This document shows positions 9,419 to 18,218 of a stretch of DNA of 64,000 nucleotides, in pieces. The stretch spans positions 28,733 to 92,732 of the forward strand of contig NZ_VWSF01000025.1 of the NCBI RefSeq assembly GCF_008629685.1. The letters are read 5' to 3'. Both the position numbers and the translations under genes were made by a program. The notes under the pieces are model-generated. The model was given only the letters and a program-made list of their open reading frames with translations. It was not told the DNA's origin and did no database searches. Numbering within the stretch: position 1 is the stretch's first letter; every line of letters starts with the position of its first letter. The DNA is from Adhaeribacter rhizoryzae. GTDB lineage: Bacteria; Bacteroidota; Bacteroidia; Cytophagales; Hymenobacteraceae.

Positions 9419-10409
9419 CTACTTCGCCGGCTTCTTTAAAAGCTTTGCGGGGCGATAAACCCAGCAACTGAAACATGAGTTGGTCTTCGTTTACGCCTGG
9501 GTTAGGCGTAGTTAATAATTTATCGCCGGAAAAAATAGAGTTAGCGCCCGCCATAAAGCACAGAGCCTGTTCGGGTAAGCTCATTTCGGTGCGGCCAGCC
9601 GATAAGCGAACCATGGTGCGCGGCATGGTAATACGGGCCGTGGCAATCATCCGGATCATTTCCCAAACCGAAACGCGGGGCTGATGCTCCAGGGGCGTAC
9701 CCGCTACCGGCACCAGCGCATTTACCGGTACTGACTCGGGGTGCTCGGGCAAGTTAGAGAGTACGTGCAGCATTTCAATCCGGTCTTCGTCGGTTTCGCC
9801 TAAGCCAATAATGCCGCCGCTGCACACCGAAATACCGGCGTTGCGCACGTTTTCGATGGTATTCAGGCGGTCTTCGTATTTACGGGTAGTAATAATTTTT
9901 TCGTAATGGTCGCCGGAAGTATCCAGGTTGTGGTTGTAGGCGTATAAACCGGCTTCTTTTAGGCGCTGGGCCTGGTACTCGTTCAGCATACCCAGCGTAC
10001 AGCAAACTTCCAGGCCAATATCATTTACTTTGGAAACCATACCCAGCACCCGGTCAAAATCGCGGTTATCGCGTACTTCGCGCCAGGCGGCTCCCATACA
10101 AAAACGAGTAGAGCCGGCAGCTTTGGCCTTTTGGGCGGCAGCCAGTACGGTTTCTTCCTGCAACAAGGCCTGCACTTTTACATCGGTGTGGTAACGGGCG
10201 GCCTGCGGGCAATAAGCGCAATCTTCGGGGCAACCACCGGTTTTTACCGATAACAACGTACACACCTGAACCTCGCTGCCGGTATGGTATTTCCGGTGCA
10301 CCTGCGATGCCTCGTAAATAAGTTCCAGCAAAGGTTTTTCGTATATTTCTTTAATCTCCTCCGGAGTCCAGTTATTGCGTATTTCGGCAGTAAGGCTATT
10401 CAGGCTCAT
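9411..10409 (-). CDS. bioB: Biotin synthase (radical SAM)
   Basis: A 332-residue radical SAM enzyme that inserts sulfur into dethiobiotin. The cluster motif Cys60-x3-Cys64-x2-Cys67 ([12 protein letters not shown]) binds the [4Fe-4S] cluster. The later MVRLSAGR segment matches the Arg-containing ligand region of the auxiliary [2Fe-2S] cluster. It is the first gene of a five-gene biotin operon. No BirA-type operator or riboswitch was recognised in the short leader (10410-10534). No bioC, bioH or bioG is present in the window. Confidence 0.97.
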   Translation of the reverse strand: MSLNSLTAEIRNNWTPEEIKEIYEKPLLELIYEASQVHRKYHTGSEVQVCTLLSVKTGGCPEDCAYCPQAARYHTDVKVQALLQEETVLAAAQKAKAAGSTRFCMGAAWREVRDNRDFDRVLGMVSKVNDIGLEVCCTLGMLNEYQAQRLKEAGLYAYNHNLDTSGDHYEKIITTRKYEDRLNTIENVRNAGISVCSGGIIGLGETDEDRIEMLHVLSNLPEHPESVPVNALVPVAGTPLEHQPRVSVWEMIRMIATARITMPRTMVRLSAGRTEMSLPEQALCFMAGANSIFSGDKLLTTPNPGVNEDQLMFQLLGLSPRKAFKEAGEVVA

Positions 10410-10534
10410 AAGTAATTTAATTTGGCGCTACGAAAATAAGTAAGATTACTTTTCGAACCGAATATTTTTATTGCTGGTCCGGTAAAAAATAACGTACGCT
10501 AAGGTTTAGCGCCTGGACTAAAGGCTTCTAAATA

Positions 10535-11953
10535 TTAAGCGCCCGCATCCGACACTACCTGCCCGTTGCGGTAAGTTACCGATTTTATTGTTTTACCGGA
10601 GGCATCGAAATATTTCCAGATGCCGGATTGTTTATTGTTTTTGTAGATGCCGGTAATTTCGGGTTTGCCGTCTTCGAAATATTGCTTGAAAGCGCCTTGG
10701 CGGAGCCCTACTTTAAACTCGGTCTCGGATTTTACTTTGCCCGATGGATAATATTGTAGCTGCACGCCATTTATTTTGCCTTTGGTGTACGGCGATTTTT
10801 CCTGTACCTGTCCATCTTCGAAATAAACCAGGCGGTCGCCTTCGAGTTTATTGATTTCGTAAGTTTCTTTTATCTTAATTTTTTTAGGGGCATCGTAATA
10901 GGTCTTCCAGTCGCCTGATTTAGCATTTTGCTTTAGGTTTTGTTCTTCTTTTACGTTGCCCGACGGGTAAAAAGAGGTGATTTTCTGGGTAGTACCATTA
11001 TCTGAATACCGGATTTCCTGCTTGAGTTTGCCTGTTTCGTAAAAATGCTGCGTTAAACCTTCTTTAACTCCCTCTTTATAATTAATACTGCTCATTATTT
11101 GGCCGTTTTCGTAGTAAGTTTTAGCCAAACCATCAATCTGGCTGGTGGTATTTTTACTCTGAAATACGTCGCGGCCTGTTACAATACTGGTGCTGGCGCG
11201 TGCTTGTTCTTTGGGCTTGGCAATGGTTACAGATTTATAATTAATTTCGGATTTTAACTTACCAGAGCGGTAATAACTTTTAAAACTGCCGGTCCGTTTA
11301 CCATCAATATTCTGCGCTTCTGATTCCAGTTGGCCGTTGTCGTAAAAGATTTTGTACATGCCATCGGGTACGCCGTTTTTGTAATTGGCTTCGGTGTGTG
11401 GTTTGCCGTTAGGAAAATAAGTAAGCGCCGTACCATTCTGTTGGCTCCGGGCGTATGTTATAGCCGATTTTAAGGTGCCATCCGGGTAATATTCTTTTAC
11501 CACGCCTTCCGGCACGCCATTTACAAAAGTTGCTTCGGTTTTGGGCTGGCCGTTTTCGTGGTACGTTTTAAAGGTGCTGGTTTGCTGGTCGTTTTGGTAA
11601 GTGCCTTCCTGCAACAATTTGCCGTTGGCGTAATACGATTTAAAAGGCCCCTGCTTTTTATTGTCGGCGTAATTAATTATTAATTTTGTTTGGCCGTTCT
11701 CGAAATATTCGGTGTAGGTGCTGTCGCGTTTGCCCCGCACAAATTTGCCTACGCCTTCCAGTTTGCCGCTCCGGTAAAACCGCTGGTATTTGCCGTGCGG
11801 TACCGTATCGGTGGGCAGCATAAAATAAACTTCCTTAACTTTTGCATTAAGGGTATCGTGGTAAGTTACTACTTTTTTAAGTTGGGCAAAGCCGGTGGTC
11901 TGGCAGAAAAATATTGCCAGTAAAGCAATTGCCCAGCGCATTAATTTTAACAT
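10535..11953 (-). CDS. Exported MORN/YwqK-repeat protein
   Basis: A 472-residue protein with a signal peptide (cleavage after about residue 23, TTGFAQ) and about 15 repeats of 23-27 residues with the core YYENGK-L-E-x-Y-x-G-x-x-x-G. Examples are YFENGQTKLIINYADNKKQG and YYANGKLLQEGTYQND. This is the MORN-variant or YwqK-type repeat, a beta-hairpin that stacks into an elongated sheet. A break with no repeat occurs around residues 245-265 (TIAKPKEQARAST). The repeat family is often labelled an antitoxin, but an exported array in Bacteroidota is more likely a scaffold. No toxin gene is next to it. It stands alone behind the thiolase terminator. Confidence 0.75.
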   Translation of the reverse strand: MLKLMRWAIALLAIFFCQTTGFAQLKKVVTYHDTLNAKVKEVYFMLPTDTVPHGKYQRFYRSGKLEGVGKFVRGKRDSTYTEYFENGQTKLIINYADNKKQGPFKSYYANGKLLQEGTYQNDQQTSTFKTYHENGQPKTEATFVNGVPEGVVKEYYPDGTLKSAITYARSQQNGTALTYFPNGKPHTEANYKNGVPDGMYKIFYDNGQLESEAQNIDGKRTGSFKSYYRSGKLKSEINYKSVTIAKPKEQARASTSIVTGRDVFQSKNTTSQIDGLAKTYYENGQIMSSINYKEGVKEGLTQHFYETGKLKQEIRYSDNGTTQKITSFYPSGNVKEEQNLKQNAKSGDWKTYYDAPKKIKIKETYEINKLEGDRLVYFEDGQVQEKSPYTKGKINGVQLQYYPSGKVKSETEFKVGLRQGAFKQYFEDGKPEITGIYKNNKQSGIWKYFDASGKTIKSVTYRNGQVVSDAGA

Positions 11954-11965
11954 AGGGTATCTAAA

Positions 11966-11998
11966 ATAAAAACAGCCTTACATTTTAACGTAAGGCTG
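11966..11998 (-). terminator. Rho-independent terminator after the thiolase gene
   Basis: On the minus strand a 9-bp stem (CAGCCTTAC/GTAAGGCTG) is followed by a T run. It lies between the thiolase stop and the YwqK-repeat gene, so the two are not one transcript by default. Confidence 0.75.
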
Positions 11999-12025
11999 CC
12001 TGTAAAAAACATGCCAGATTTAAAA

Positions 12026-13210
12026 TTATATTTTTTGAATAACCAAAGCTGAGGCACCGCCGCCGCCATTGCAAATACCGGCTACGCCAATTTTACCTTG
12101 CTTTTTATCTAACACATTGCACAAGGTGGTAACAATACGCGCCCCGGAAGCGCCCAACGGATGACCCAGCGATACCGCGCCCCCAAAAATATTAACTTTC
12201 TCGTTTTCGAGGTTTAGCTTCTGATTATTAGCCAACGAGACTACCGCAAAGGCTTCGTTAATTTCGTAATAATCAACTTCGTTGGCGTTAACTCCGGCAT
12301 TTTTTAAAGCTTTGGGAATGGCCAGGGCAGGAGAGGTGGTAAACCATTTGGGTTCTTGTTCGGCATCGGCAAAACCTAATATTTTAGCAATTGGTTTTAC
12401 ACCCAGCGCTTCGGCTTTTTCGCGGCTCATGAGGAGCACTGCTGCCGCGCCATCGTTCAGGGTAGAGGCATTAGCGGCCGTAATGGTACCTTCTTTGTCG
12501 AAAACCGGTTTCAGGCCGGCAATTTTATCGAAGTTAACTTTAGAATATTCTTCGTCTTGGGTTACCAGCAACGGATCTTTGCCGCGTTGCGGAATTTCTA
12601 CCGGTATTATTTCGTCTTTAAAATAGCCTTGTTCGGCGGCGGCGGCACTGCGGCGGTACGATTCAATGGCAAAGGCATCCTGCATTTCGCGGGTTATACC
12701 CATTTCGCGGGCCGTATTTTCGGCCGCATTACCCATGTGATAATCGTTGTACACATCCCACAAGCCGTCTCTAAGCAAGCCATCTATCATCTGGCCGTGG
12801 CCCAGTTTAGCGCCAAAGCGGGCTTTATCCAGGTAAAACGGCACATTCGACATACTTTCCATGCCGCCGGCTACCACTACTTCTTTGTGGCCCAGCATAA
12901 TAGCCTGCGCCCCAAACATAATGGCTTTGGTACCCGAGGCACAAACTTTATTAATAGTTGTACATTCTACTTCGTAGCCCAGGCCGGCAAAAAGCGCCGC
13001 TTGCCGGGCCGGCGCCTGCCCCAGGTTAGCCGATAGTACATTGCCCATGAGTACTTCCTGTACTTCATTCGGATCTACACCGGCTTTGGCCAAAGCCCCT
13101 TTTATAGCAATTGCGCCTAGCTGGGTAGCCGATAAACTGGCTAAAGCGCCGCCAAAACTGCCAATAGGCGTCCGGATAGCCGATATAATATATACTTCTT
13201 TTAGTTGCAT
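12026..13210 (-). CDS. Acetyl-CoA acetyltransferase (thiolase)
   Basis: A 394-residue thiolase that condenses or cleaves acetoacetyl-CoA. From the chosen start MQLKEVYIISAIRTPIGSFGG the family N-terminus begins at once. The frame is open further upstream to 13366, but that extension lacks thiolase character. The nucleophile is Cys90 (NKVCASGTKA). The C-terminal catalytic pair is the His in SLGHPLGASGAR and the Cys in GICNGGGGAS. All three residues are present, so it should be active. It may serve ketone-body or short-chain fatty-acid metabolism. Substrate length cannot be told from sequence alone. Confidence 0.93.
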   Translation of the reverse strand: MQLKEVYIISAIRTPIGSFGGALASLSATQLGAIAIKGALAKAGVDPNEVQEVLMGNVLSANLGQAPARQAALFAGLGYEVECTTINKVCASGTKAIMFGAQAIMLGHKEVVVAGGMESMSNVPFYLDKARFGAKLGHGQMIDGLLRDGLWDVYNDYHMGNAAENTAREMGITREMQDAFAIESYRRSAAAAEQGYFKDEIIPVEIPQRGKDPLLVTQDEEYSKVNFDKIAGLKPVFDKEGTITAANASTLNDGAAAVLLMSREKAEALGVKPIAKILGFADAEQEPKWFTTSPALAIPKALKNAGVNANEVDYYEINEAFAVVSLANNQKLNLENEKVNIFGGAVSLGHPLGASGARIVTTLCNVLDKKQGKIGVAGICNGGGGASALVIQKI

Positions 13211-13286
13211 GGTGCGTGGGGAATATTCAAAATAAAAAATTATGCTGGTTAGGCAAGCCATAATAACCTGTTTGGCTACTTTGAGT

Positions 13287-14252
13287 TTACCAATCCGGTT
13301 TGTTTTTGTTTTGCCGGGATTGCGGTTGGGGCTTGGGTAACTGCTGCAAATATTGTAATTCGGCATTCTGCATGGCTTCCAGCAACAGCAAAGCTTTTTC
13401 CGGCGATAAATCGGTTTTGCCTAAACGTTTGTGTAAGGTTTGCATTTGCTGCTCCTGGTTGGTAATTTCTGCGGGGTTTTCGCTGGCCCCGAAAGCACCT
13501 GGGTTTACTGAATTATTGTTATTATTTAATCCTTTGGTGTTACCGGGTTGGTTGCCGCTATTTTGGGGCGTATCGCCACCCGCAACTGGTTGCTTATCCG
13601 GCTTGTTTCCGGTAGAATTATTTTGCTGATTATCCGTTGGGCCTTCGGGCTGCGGTTTATTTTGTGGCGGTTCCTGGCCTTGCTGTGTTAAGTCGCTGAT
13701 AAAATCGGGGTTGCCGGCTTCAGAGGCGCTCACGCCCTGACCCCTTTTGGGTTGCGGTGCTGCCTGCTTTTCTTTCGGGTTTTTTCGATTGGCGGAACGG
13801 CGCGGAAATCTAGCTGGGTTTTGGGTTTGATATTTTTTTACCAGCTCGTAGTTGTAGCGGGCAATCTCGTTGCGCGGGTTTTTAATTATAGCCTGCCGGA
13901 AGAAATACAAAGCTTTTTCGGGGTTATTATCTTCATAAGCCAGTATACCTAACTGGTTGAGGGCAGCGCCTTGCAAATCGGCATCGGGGTTGTTGCGGAG
14001 TTGGTGGTAATATTTTTGGGCTTTCTCTAAGTTGCCCGCCAGGTACGTAGCATGGGCCAGGTTTAAGAGCAAGCCAGCGTCTTTAACGTTAAGCGAGTTG
14101 CGCAGATAGTTGTATTGTTGCTCGGCTTGTTCGTAGGCTTGCTGTAAATAATATTCCTGGGCCTTGGCTACGCCTTCGTTTATGCGCGAAGCTTTTTTCA
14201 GCCCATCGCCTACCGAAGAAAAAAATAATAAAACCAGGAGGAAATACCTCAT
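13287..14252 (-). CDS. TPR lipid-envelope protein of the Bat type (BatC/BatE-like)
   Basis: A 321-residue protein with a short signal peptide (ends near residue 15). Two to three tetratricopeptide repeats cover about residues 30-145 (for example GALNQLGILAYEDNNPEKALYFFRQAI). A long Asn/Gln/Pro/Gly-rich low-complexity linker (about 150-265) follows, then a helical C-terminus. It overlaps the upstream VWA gene by 4 bp. In Bacteroidota, VWA and TPR proteins in this order belong to Bat (aerotolerance) operons and are thought to form a periplasmic or inner-membrane complex. Here only two of the usual set are present. Confidence 0.75.
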   Translation of the reverse strand: MRYFLLVLLFFSSVGDGLKKASRINEGVAKAQEYYLQQAYEQAEQQYNYLRNSLNVKDAGLLLNLAHATYLAGNLEKAQKYYHQLRNNPDADLQGAALNQLGILAYEDNNPEKALYFFRQAIIKNPRNEIARYNYELVKKYQTQNPARFPRRSANRKNPKEKQAAPQPKRGQGVSASEAGNPDFISDLTQQGQEPPQNKPQPEGPTDNQQNNSTGNKPDKQPVAGGDTPQNSGNQPGNTKGLNNNNNSVNPGAFGASENPAEITNQEQQMQTLHKRLGKTDLSPEKALLLLEAMQNAELQYLQQLPKPQPQSRQNKNKPDW

Positions 14253-15220
14253 ATTTTAATCACATTAACTGTAATCAGCACATCAGCTACTATTAATATT
14301 AACGCTAAAAAAAGCGGATACATATATTTATTCGCGGTAATATCAATGGTTTTGGCTTCCTGGGTTTCGCCTTCTACTAAATTAACAGCCCGCACCAGTT
14401 CGTCCATTTCGTTTTTATCATTTGTAATTTCGAAATAGCTACCATTGGTGCGCCGGGCAATTTCCCGTAAAGGCTCATCGTTTAGCCGGCTCGTAACCTG
14501 TTGGCCGTTGCGATCCTTTTTAAAATTCTGGCCCTCGGGCACAAAATCACCGGTTTCGGTGCCAATACCCAACGTAAATACTTTTATTTGTTGGTTACGC
14601 AGCCGTTGTAAAGTTACCCGCACATCTTCCCCAAAATTTTCGCCGTCACTTATTAATGTAATTAGCCGGGCTTTCGGCGAAATATTACCTGAATCAGGAT
14701 TTGCTTCGAATTTTTGTAAGGCCAATTGCAGAGCAGGTTCGTAATTGGTGCCGGTAGCGGAGGCTTGGTTGGTATTTAACAAACGGGTGTAAAGCAGTAA
14801 GGCTTCCAGGTCGAAAGTCAGGGGACATTGCACCAAAGCTTCGGACGTAAATAGTATCAGGCCTACACGGTCGGCGTTAAACGCCGGCACCGCCTGGGTT
14901 AGCTCGTACTTAATTTTTTCGAGGCGGGAAGGGGCAACATCCCGCACGTTCATAGACGCAGATAAATCGACTAGCAGGAATATATCTTTGCCAACCGTTT
15001 TAATTTCTTTTTTCATGGCCCCAAAAGAAGGACCCAGCACGGCAATAAGCAGGAGCAGCATATAAACCGACCGGATAATAAATTTAATCCAGAGCCACTG
15101 CGGACCTTGTTTAAAATATTGCGCCAGTCTTTTAATGCGGTAAGCGTAGGAGCCGTACAGCAACAGAAATAAGGTGCCAAATAATATTTCGAGCCAGGAA
15201 AGCGATTGGTACCAGTTCAT
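14249..15220 (-). CDS. VWA-domain membrane protein of the BatA/BatB type
   Basis: A 323-residue protein. Hydrophobic helices at about residues 10-24 and 48-66 precede a von Willebrand A domain (about 80-285), and a last transmembrane helix lies at about 300-320. The metal-ion-dependent adhesion site is complete: DLSAS (first motif, with DIFLLVD before it), a Thr in the TSEALVQ loop region and SDGEN as the Asp loop. Bat-type proteins sit in the inner membrane with the VWA domain exposed. The partner TPR gene follows with a 4-bp overlap. MoxR, DUF58, BatD and the second VWA paralogue are not in this window. Confidence 0.85.
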   Translation of the reverse strand: MNWYQSLSWLEILFGTLFLLLYGSYAYRIKRLAQYFKQGPQWLWIKFIIRSVYMLLLLIAVLGPSFGAMKKEIKTVGKDIFLLVDLSASMNVRDVAPSRLEKIKYELTQAVPAFNADRVGLILFTSEALVQCPLTFDLEALLLYTRLLNTNQASATGTNYEPALQLALQKFEANPDSGNISPKARLITLISDGENFGEDVRVTLQRLRNQQIKVFTLGIGTETGDFVPEGQNFKKDRNGQQVTSRLNDEPLREIARRTNGSYFEITNDKNEMDELVRAVNLVEGETQEAKTIDITANKYMYPLFLALILIVADVLITVNVIKI

Positions 15221-15415
15221 GTAGGGCGATAACAGCAGTGGCGAAACTGCAAATATAGGAAAGCTTTTGGAAGCACTATTGTTTTAGAAGAAACGCCGGG
15301 ACGCTGAAAGGCAGTATACGCAACAAAACAATTTTTGGAAGCACCTGAGCCTCTGAAATATACTCCGGAAAGAATATTTTTTAGCAGATTCTTAACCAGA
15401 AATTAAGCTGAACAG

Positions 15416-15447
15416 TTGTGTAATTGAAAATTGTTATTGTATATTTG
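15416..15447 (+). promoter_or_regulatory. Promoter before tRNA-Ser
   Basis: TTG (15416-15418) and, 21 nt later, TATATTTG (15440-15447) fit the Bacteroidota -33/-7 pattern. The tRNA begins 24 nt after the -7 element. Confidence 0.55.
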
Positions 15448-15471
15448 CGCACTCTTCAACCGGAAGAGCAT

Positions 15472-15562
<91 letters not shown>

Positions 15563-15603
15563 GATTTTTTTTAAATAAAGTTTTTTTTCTAAAAAAAAGC
15601 TTT

Positions 15604-15611
15604 TATGTTTG
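15604..15611 (+). promoter_or_regulatory. -7 element before tRNA-Pro
   Basis: TATGTTTG matches TAnnTTTG about 50 nt before the tRNA-Pro acceptor stem, suggesting that tRNA-Pro can start its own transcript. Confidence 0.4.
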
Positions 15612-15660
15612 CACCGCGATTAGCAAAAGCCGCTTCCAGGAATTTGTTCTTCGTGTTGTT

Positions 15661-15734
15661 CGGGGTGTAGCGTAGCCCGGTATCGCGCCACATTTGGGAT
15701 GTGGAGGTCGTAGGTTCGAATCCTGCCACCCCGA
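15661..15734 (+). tRNA. tRNA-Pro(TGG), CCA not encoded
   Basis: Acceptor arms CGGGGTG and CACCCCG pair. The anticodon stem CCACA/TGTGG carries the loop TTTGGGA (TGG). The T loop TTCGAAT is standard. The A discriminator is followed by CAAA, so CCA must be added enzymatically. Confidence 0.95.
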
Positions 15735-15741
15735 CAAAAAC

Positions 15742-15821
15742 TGAATTACGAATTAGAATTAGAATGACGAAACGTATCTTAAGATATACCTCAATTCTAA
15801 ATTCCAGTTCGTAATTTTTTT
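15742..15821 (+). repeat. Imperfect inverted repeat between tRNA-Pro and tRNA-Arg
   Basis: GAATTACGAATTAGAATT near 15743 is mirrored by AATTCTAAATT...CGTAATT ending in a T run at about 15821. The centre holds the palindrome TATCTTAAGATA. It could end the tRNA-Pro transcript or be a repeat remnant. Confidence 0.45.
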
Positions 15822-15826
15822 TTGAT

Positions 15827-15900
15827 GGTCTCGTAGCTCAGCTGGATAGAGCAACTGCCTTCTAAGCAGTAGGTCTTTGGTTCGAATCCAAACGGGATCA
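15827..15900 (+). tRNA. tRNA-Arg(TCT), CCA not encoded
   Basis: Acceptor arms GGTCTCG and CGGGATC pair with two G-T wobbles. The anticodon stem ACTGC/GCAGT carries the loop CTTCTAA (TCT). The D arm GCTCAGCTGGATAGAGC and T loop TTCGAAT are regular. Confidence 0.95.
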
Positions 15901-15913
15901 CAAATTGAGAAAG

Positions 15914-15948
15914 AAAACCCTCTTTGTACTATGCAGAGAGGGTTTTTT
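15914..15948 (+). terminator. Terminator of the tRNA cluster
   Basis: A 10-bp stem (AAAACCCTCT/AGAGGGTTTT) followed by a T run, 13 nt after tRNA-Arg. Confidence 0.85.
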
Positions 15949-16162
15949 ATTTTACAAGTTTTATATTTTATGTTGAGAATATAGCTAAAGTTAGCTACTA
16001 ATTATAATTCTCTACAGTTTCGACCTATCCTTTTTACACTAATTGAGTTCGTCAATTATTTTATGTGTTATAAGCACAATGTATTACAAATATTTAATTT
16101 AAGTTTAGTTAAAGCTTTTTCCCTATATTTCTCCTGCTATTTATTTCTGGTAAGTTTAAGAT

Positions 16163-17575
16163 ATGAATGATTCTTCGTTTAAACCGGCTTTGGGTTTAGT
16201 AGATGCTACCATGTTGGTGGCGGGTAGTATGATTGGTTCCGGAATTTTTATTGTGAGTGCCGATATAACCCGCAACGTGGGCAGCGCCGGTTGGCTCATA
16301 ATGGTTTGGCTGCTAACAGGCTTTATGACTTTAACCGCCGCTTTAAGTTATGGCGAATTAAGTGCCATGTTCCCGCGAGCCGGTGGCCAGTACGTTTACC
16401 TGAAAGAAGCTTATAACCCGCTGGTTGGTTTTTTGTATGGCTGGAGTTTTTTTGCGGTAATCCAAACGGCTACCATTGCAGCCGTAGGAGTAGCCTTTGC
16501 CAAGTTTACCGCTTACCTGATTCCCCAGTTCAGCGAAGATTTAGTGGCGCTGGATTTAGGTTTTCTGCAAATATCTTCGGCCCAATTATTATCGATTGTG
16601 GTAATTGTGTTACTTACTTTTATTAATACCCGGGGCATTCAGAGCGGTAAAATAATTCAGACTACTTTTACGGTAACCAAGCTACTGAGCCTTTTTGGCC
16701 TGATTGTTTTTGGGTTACTAGCCCTTAAACCAGATGTTTGGAATACCAACTGGCAAAACGCCTGGCACATGCAGCCCTTACAAACCGATGGCAGTACGGG
16801 TAACTATACTTTAATGGTGGCTTTAGGTGCCATAGCCGCGGCAATGGTGGGTTCTATTTTCAGCAGCGATGCCTGGAATAATGTAACTTTTATTGCCGGC
16901 GAAATTAAAAACCCGCGCCGGAATATTGGCCTGAGTTTATTTTTAGGAACCTTAATTGTAACCGTAATTTACACGGTTACCAATATTGTGTACGTGGCCG
17001 TACTCCCCTTATCCGAAATTGCTTCTGCCGAAAAAGACCGGGTAGCTGTAGCCGCTTCGCAAGAAATATTTGGAAATGCCGGTACTATTATTATTGCCCT
17101 CATGATTATGATTTCTACTTTTGGCTGTAACAACGGTTTAATTCTGGCTGGGGCGCGGGTATATTATACCATGGCAAAAGACCGCCTCTTTTTTAAAAAA
17201 GTAGGAAACTTAAATAATAATGCAGTACCCGCGTTTGCGTTGTGGGTACAGTGTTTGGCGGCCGCAGGTTGGTGTTTAAGCGGCAAGTACGGCGATTTAC
17301 TCGATATGATATCGTTTGTGGTAGTAGGTTTTTACATGCTTACCATTTTAGGAATATTTATTTTGCGGGTTAAACGTCCGGAAGCCGATAGACCCTACAA
17401 AGCGCTGGGTTACCCTGTTTTACCTATTATTTACATATTAATGGCTTTAATATTTTGCGGGCTCTTAATTATGTATAAACCTAAATTTACGTGGCCTGGC
17501 CTGATTATTACCTTGCTGGGCATTCCTATTTATTACGCCACGGTTGCCAAAAACAAAGCCAAAGTGCTGCAATAG
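16163..17575 (+). CDS. APC-family amino acid permease
   Basis: A 470-residue integral membrane protein with about 12 hydrophobic helices. The N-terminal MLVAGSMIGSGIFIV is the unwound TM1 substrate-binding motif of amino acid-polyamine-organocation transporters. PRAGGQYVYLKEAY (about residues 71-84) is the conserved TM2-TM3 segment. It probably imports or exchanges neutral or cationic amino acids. It stands alone, downstream of the tRNA terminator. Substrate cannot be deduced. Confidence 0.9.
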   Translation: MNDSSFKPALGLVDATMLVAGSMIGSGIFIVSADITRNVGSAGWLIMVWLLTGFMTLTAALSYGELSAMFPRAGGQYVYLKEAYNPLVGFLYGWSFFAVIQTATIAAVGVAFAKFTAYLIPQFSEDLVALDLGFLQISSAQLLSIVVIVLLTFINTRGIQSGKIIQTTFTVTKLLSLFGLIVFGLLALKPDVWNTNWQNAWHMQPLQTDGSTGNYTLMVALGAIAAAMVGSIFSSDAWNNVTFIAGEIKNPRRNIGLSLFLGTLIVTVIYTVTNIVYVAVLPLSEIASAEKDRVAVAASQEIFGNAGTIIIALMIMISTFGCNNGLILAGARVYYTMAKDRLFFKKVGNLNNNAVPAFALWVQCLAAAGWCLSGKYGDLLDMISFVVVGFYMLTILGIFILRVKRPEADRPYKALGYPVLPIIYILMALIFCGLLIMYKPKFTWPGLIITLLGIPIYYATVAKNKAKVLQ

Positions 17576-17660
17576 CTATCTGCCTGGTTGGTAGACTTAA
17601 CAGAAGCAAAACATAAAAAATAAATAAATACGGCTTGTATTAAAATATAAGTATTGCCTG

Positions 17661-17668
17661 TATCTTTG
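17661..17668 (+). promoter_or_regulatory. -7 element directly before the 130-residue ORF
   Basis: TATCTTTG fits TAnnTTTG and ends only 5 nt before the ATG at 17674, implying a very short or absent 5' leader. Confidence 0.45.
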
Positions 17669-17673
17669 TTTAT

Positions 17674-18066
17674 ATGCAGCAACAGCCTTTATTAACATTA
17701 AAAATCCGGCTCGCCGTAATATTAATGGTGGGGCTGTACTTGCTGGTATCTGTTATTGGTTTTGCTAACCTAAACATTAGTGCTAACCAGAAAAAACACC
17801 CGTTAAAAGCCCAAACTGCGGATCTTGCTCCAAAAACTAACTTTACTAAAGCGGCTGCAGAGCCGTTAAAAGTAACCGAAGCCGTACCTTCAGCTGCCTC
17901 GCGATCCGGATTGGTAAACGAGTTTGATTTGCTATTGGCGGTTCCGCTACTTTTTCTGCTGCTCGCGCTTTTCTATCCAAATTTCCAGACCAAACAGCTA
18001 ATTAAGCAGGTAGCTTGGCGCTGCTCTTTTCTGGATTTTTACCGCATTCTTCCGAACGGTCCTTAG
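17674..18066 (+). CDS. Small membrane protein of unknown function
   Basis: A 130-residue protein with two hydrophobic helices (about residues 13-32, and LLLAVPLLFLLLALF at about 85-100) separated by an Ala/Lys/Thr-rich stretch likely outside the membrane. The C-terminus has a short cysteine-containing tail (WRCSFLDFY). No family is recognised. Support comes from the promoter element at the start and the hairpin terminator after the stop. Confidence 0.55.
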   Translation: MQQQPLLTLKIRLAVILMVGLYLLVSVIGFANLNISANQKKHPLKAQTADLAPKTNFTKAAAEPLKVTEAVPSAASRSGLVNEFDLLLAVPLLFLLLALFYPNFQTKQLIKQVAWRCSFLDFYRILPNGP

Positions 18067-18086
18067 AATTAACCTTTTTTCTGAAA

Positions 18087-18116
18087 AGCAGGATTTAAGC
18101 ACTTAAATCCTGTTTG
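18087..18116 (+). terminator. Hairpin after the small membrane protein
   Basis: An 11-bp perfect stem (CAGGATTTAAG/CTTAAATCCTG) with a 2-nt loop, followed by TTT. It separates the small gene from exbB. Confidence 0.6.
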
Positions 18117-18218
18117 CCCTGTTGCTTCCTGATTTTACCGGATTAGGTTTAATTACTTTTTCAAAGGTAAGCGGGTACGGCGTGTTCATTATTTTTTAAT
18201 CAGAAAAAAGCATTTCTT

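Noticed and set aside
10535..11953. YwqK-type antitoxin of a toxin-antitoxin pair
   Set aside because: The protein is exported and no toxin gene adjoins it; the label comes only from the repeat family.
12557..13036. Long plus-strand frames inside thiolase, kinase and SusC genes
   Set aside because: They lie antisense to strong genes with full motifs and have no recognisable content.
13211..13366. Longer thiolase start
   Set aside because: The extension lacks thiolase character and would overlap the upstream TPR gene; MQLKEVYIISAIRTP at 13210 is the normal family N-terminus.
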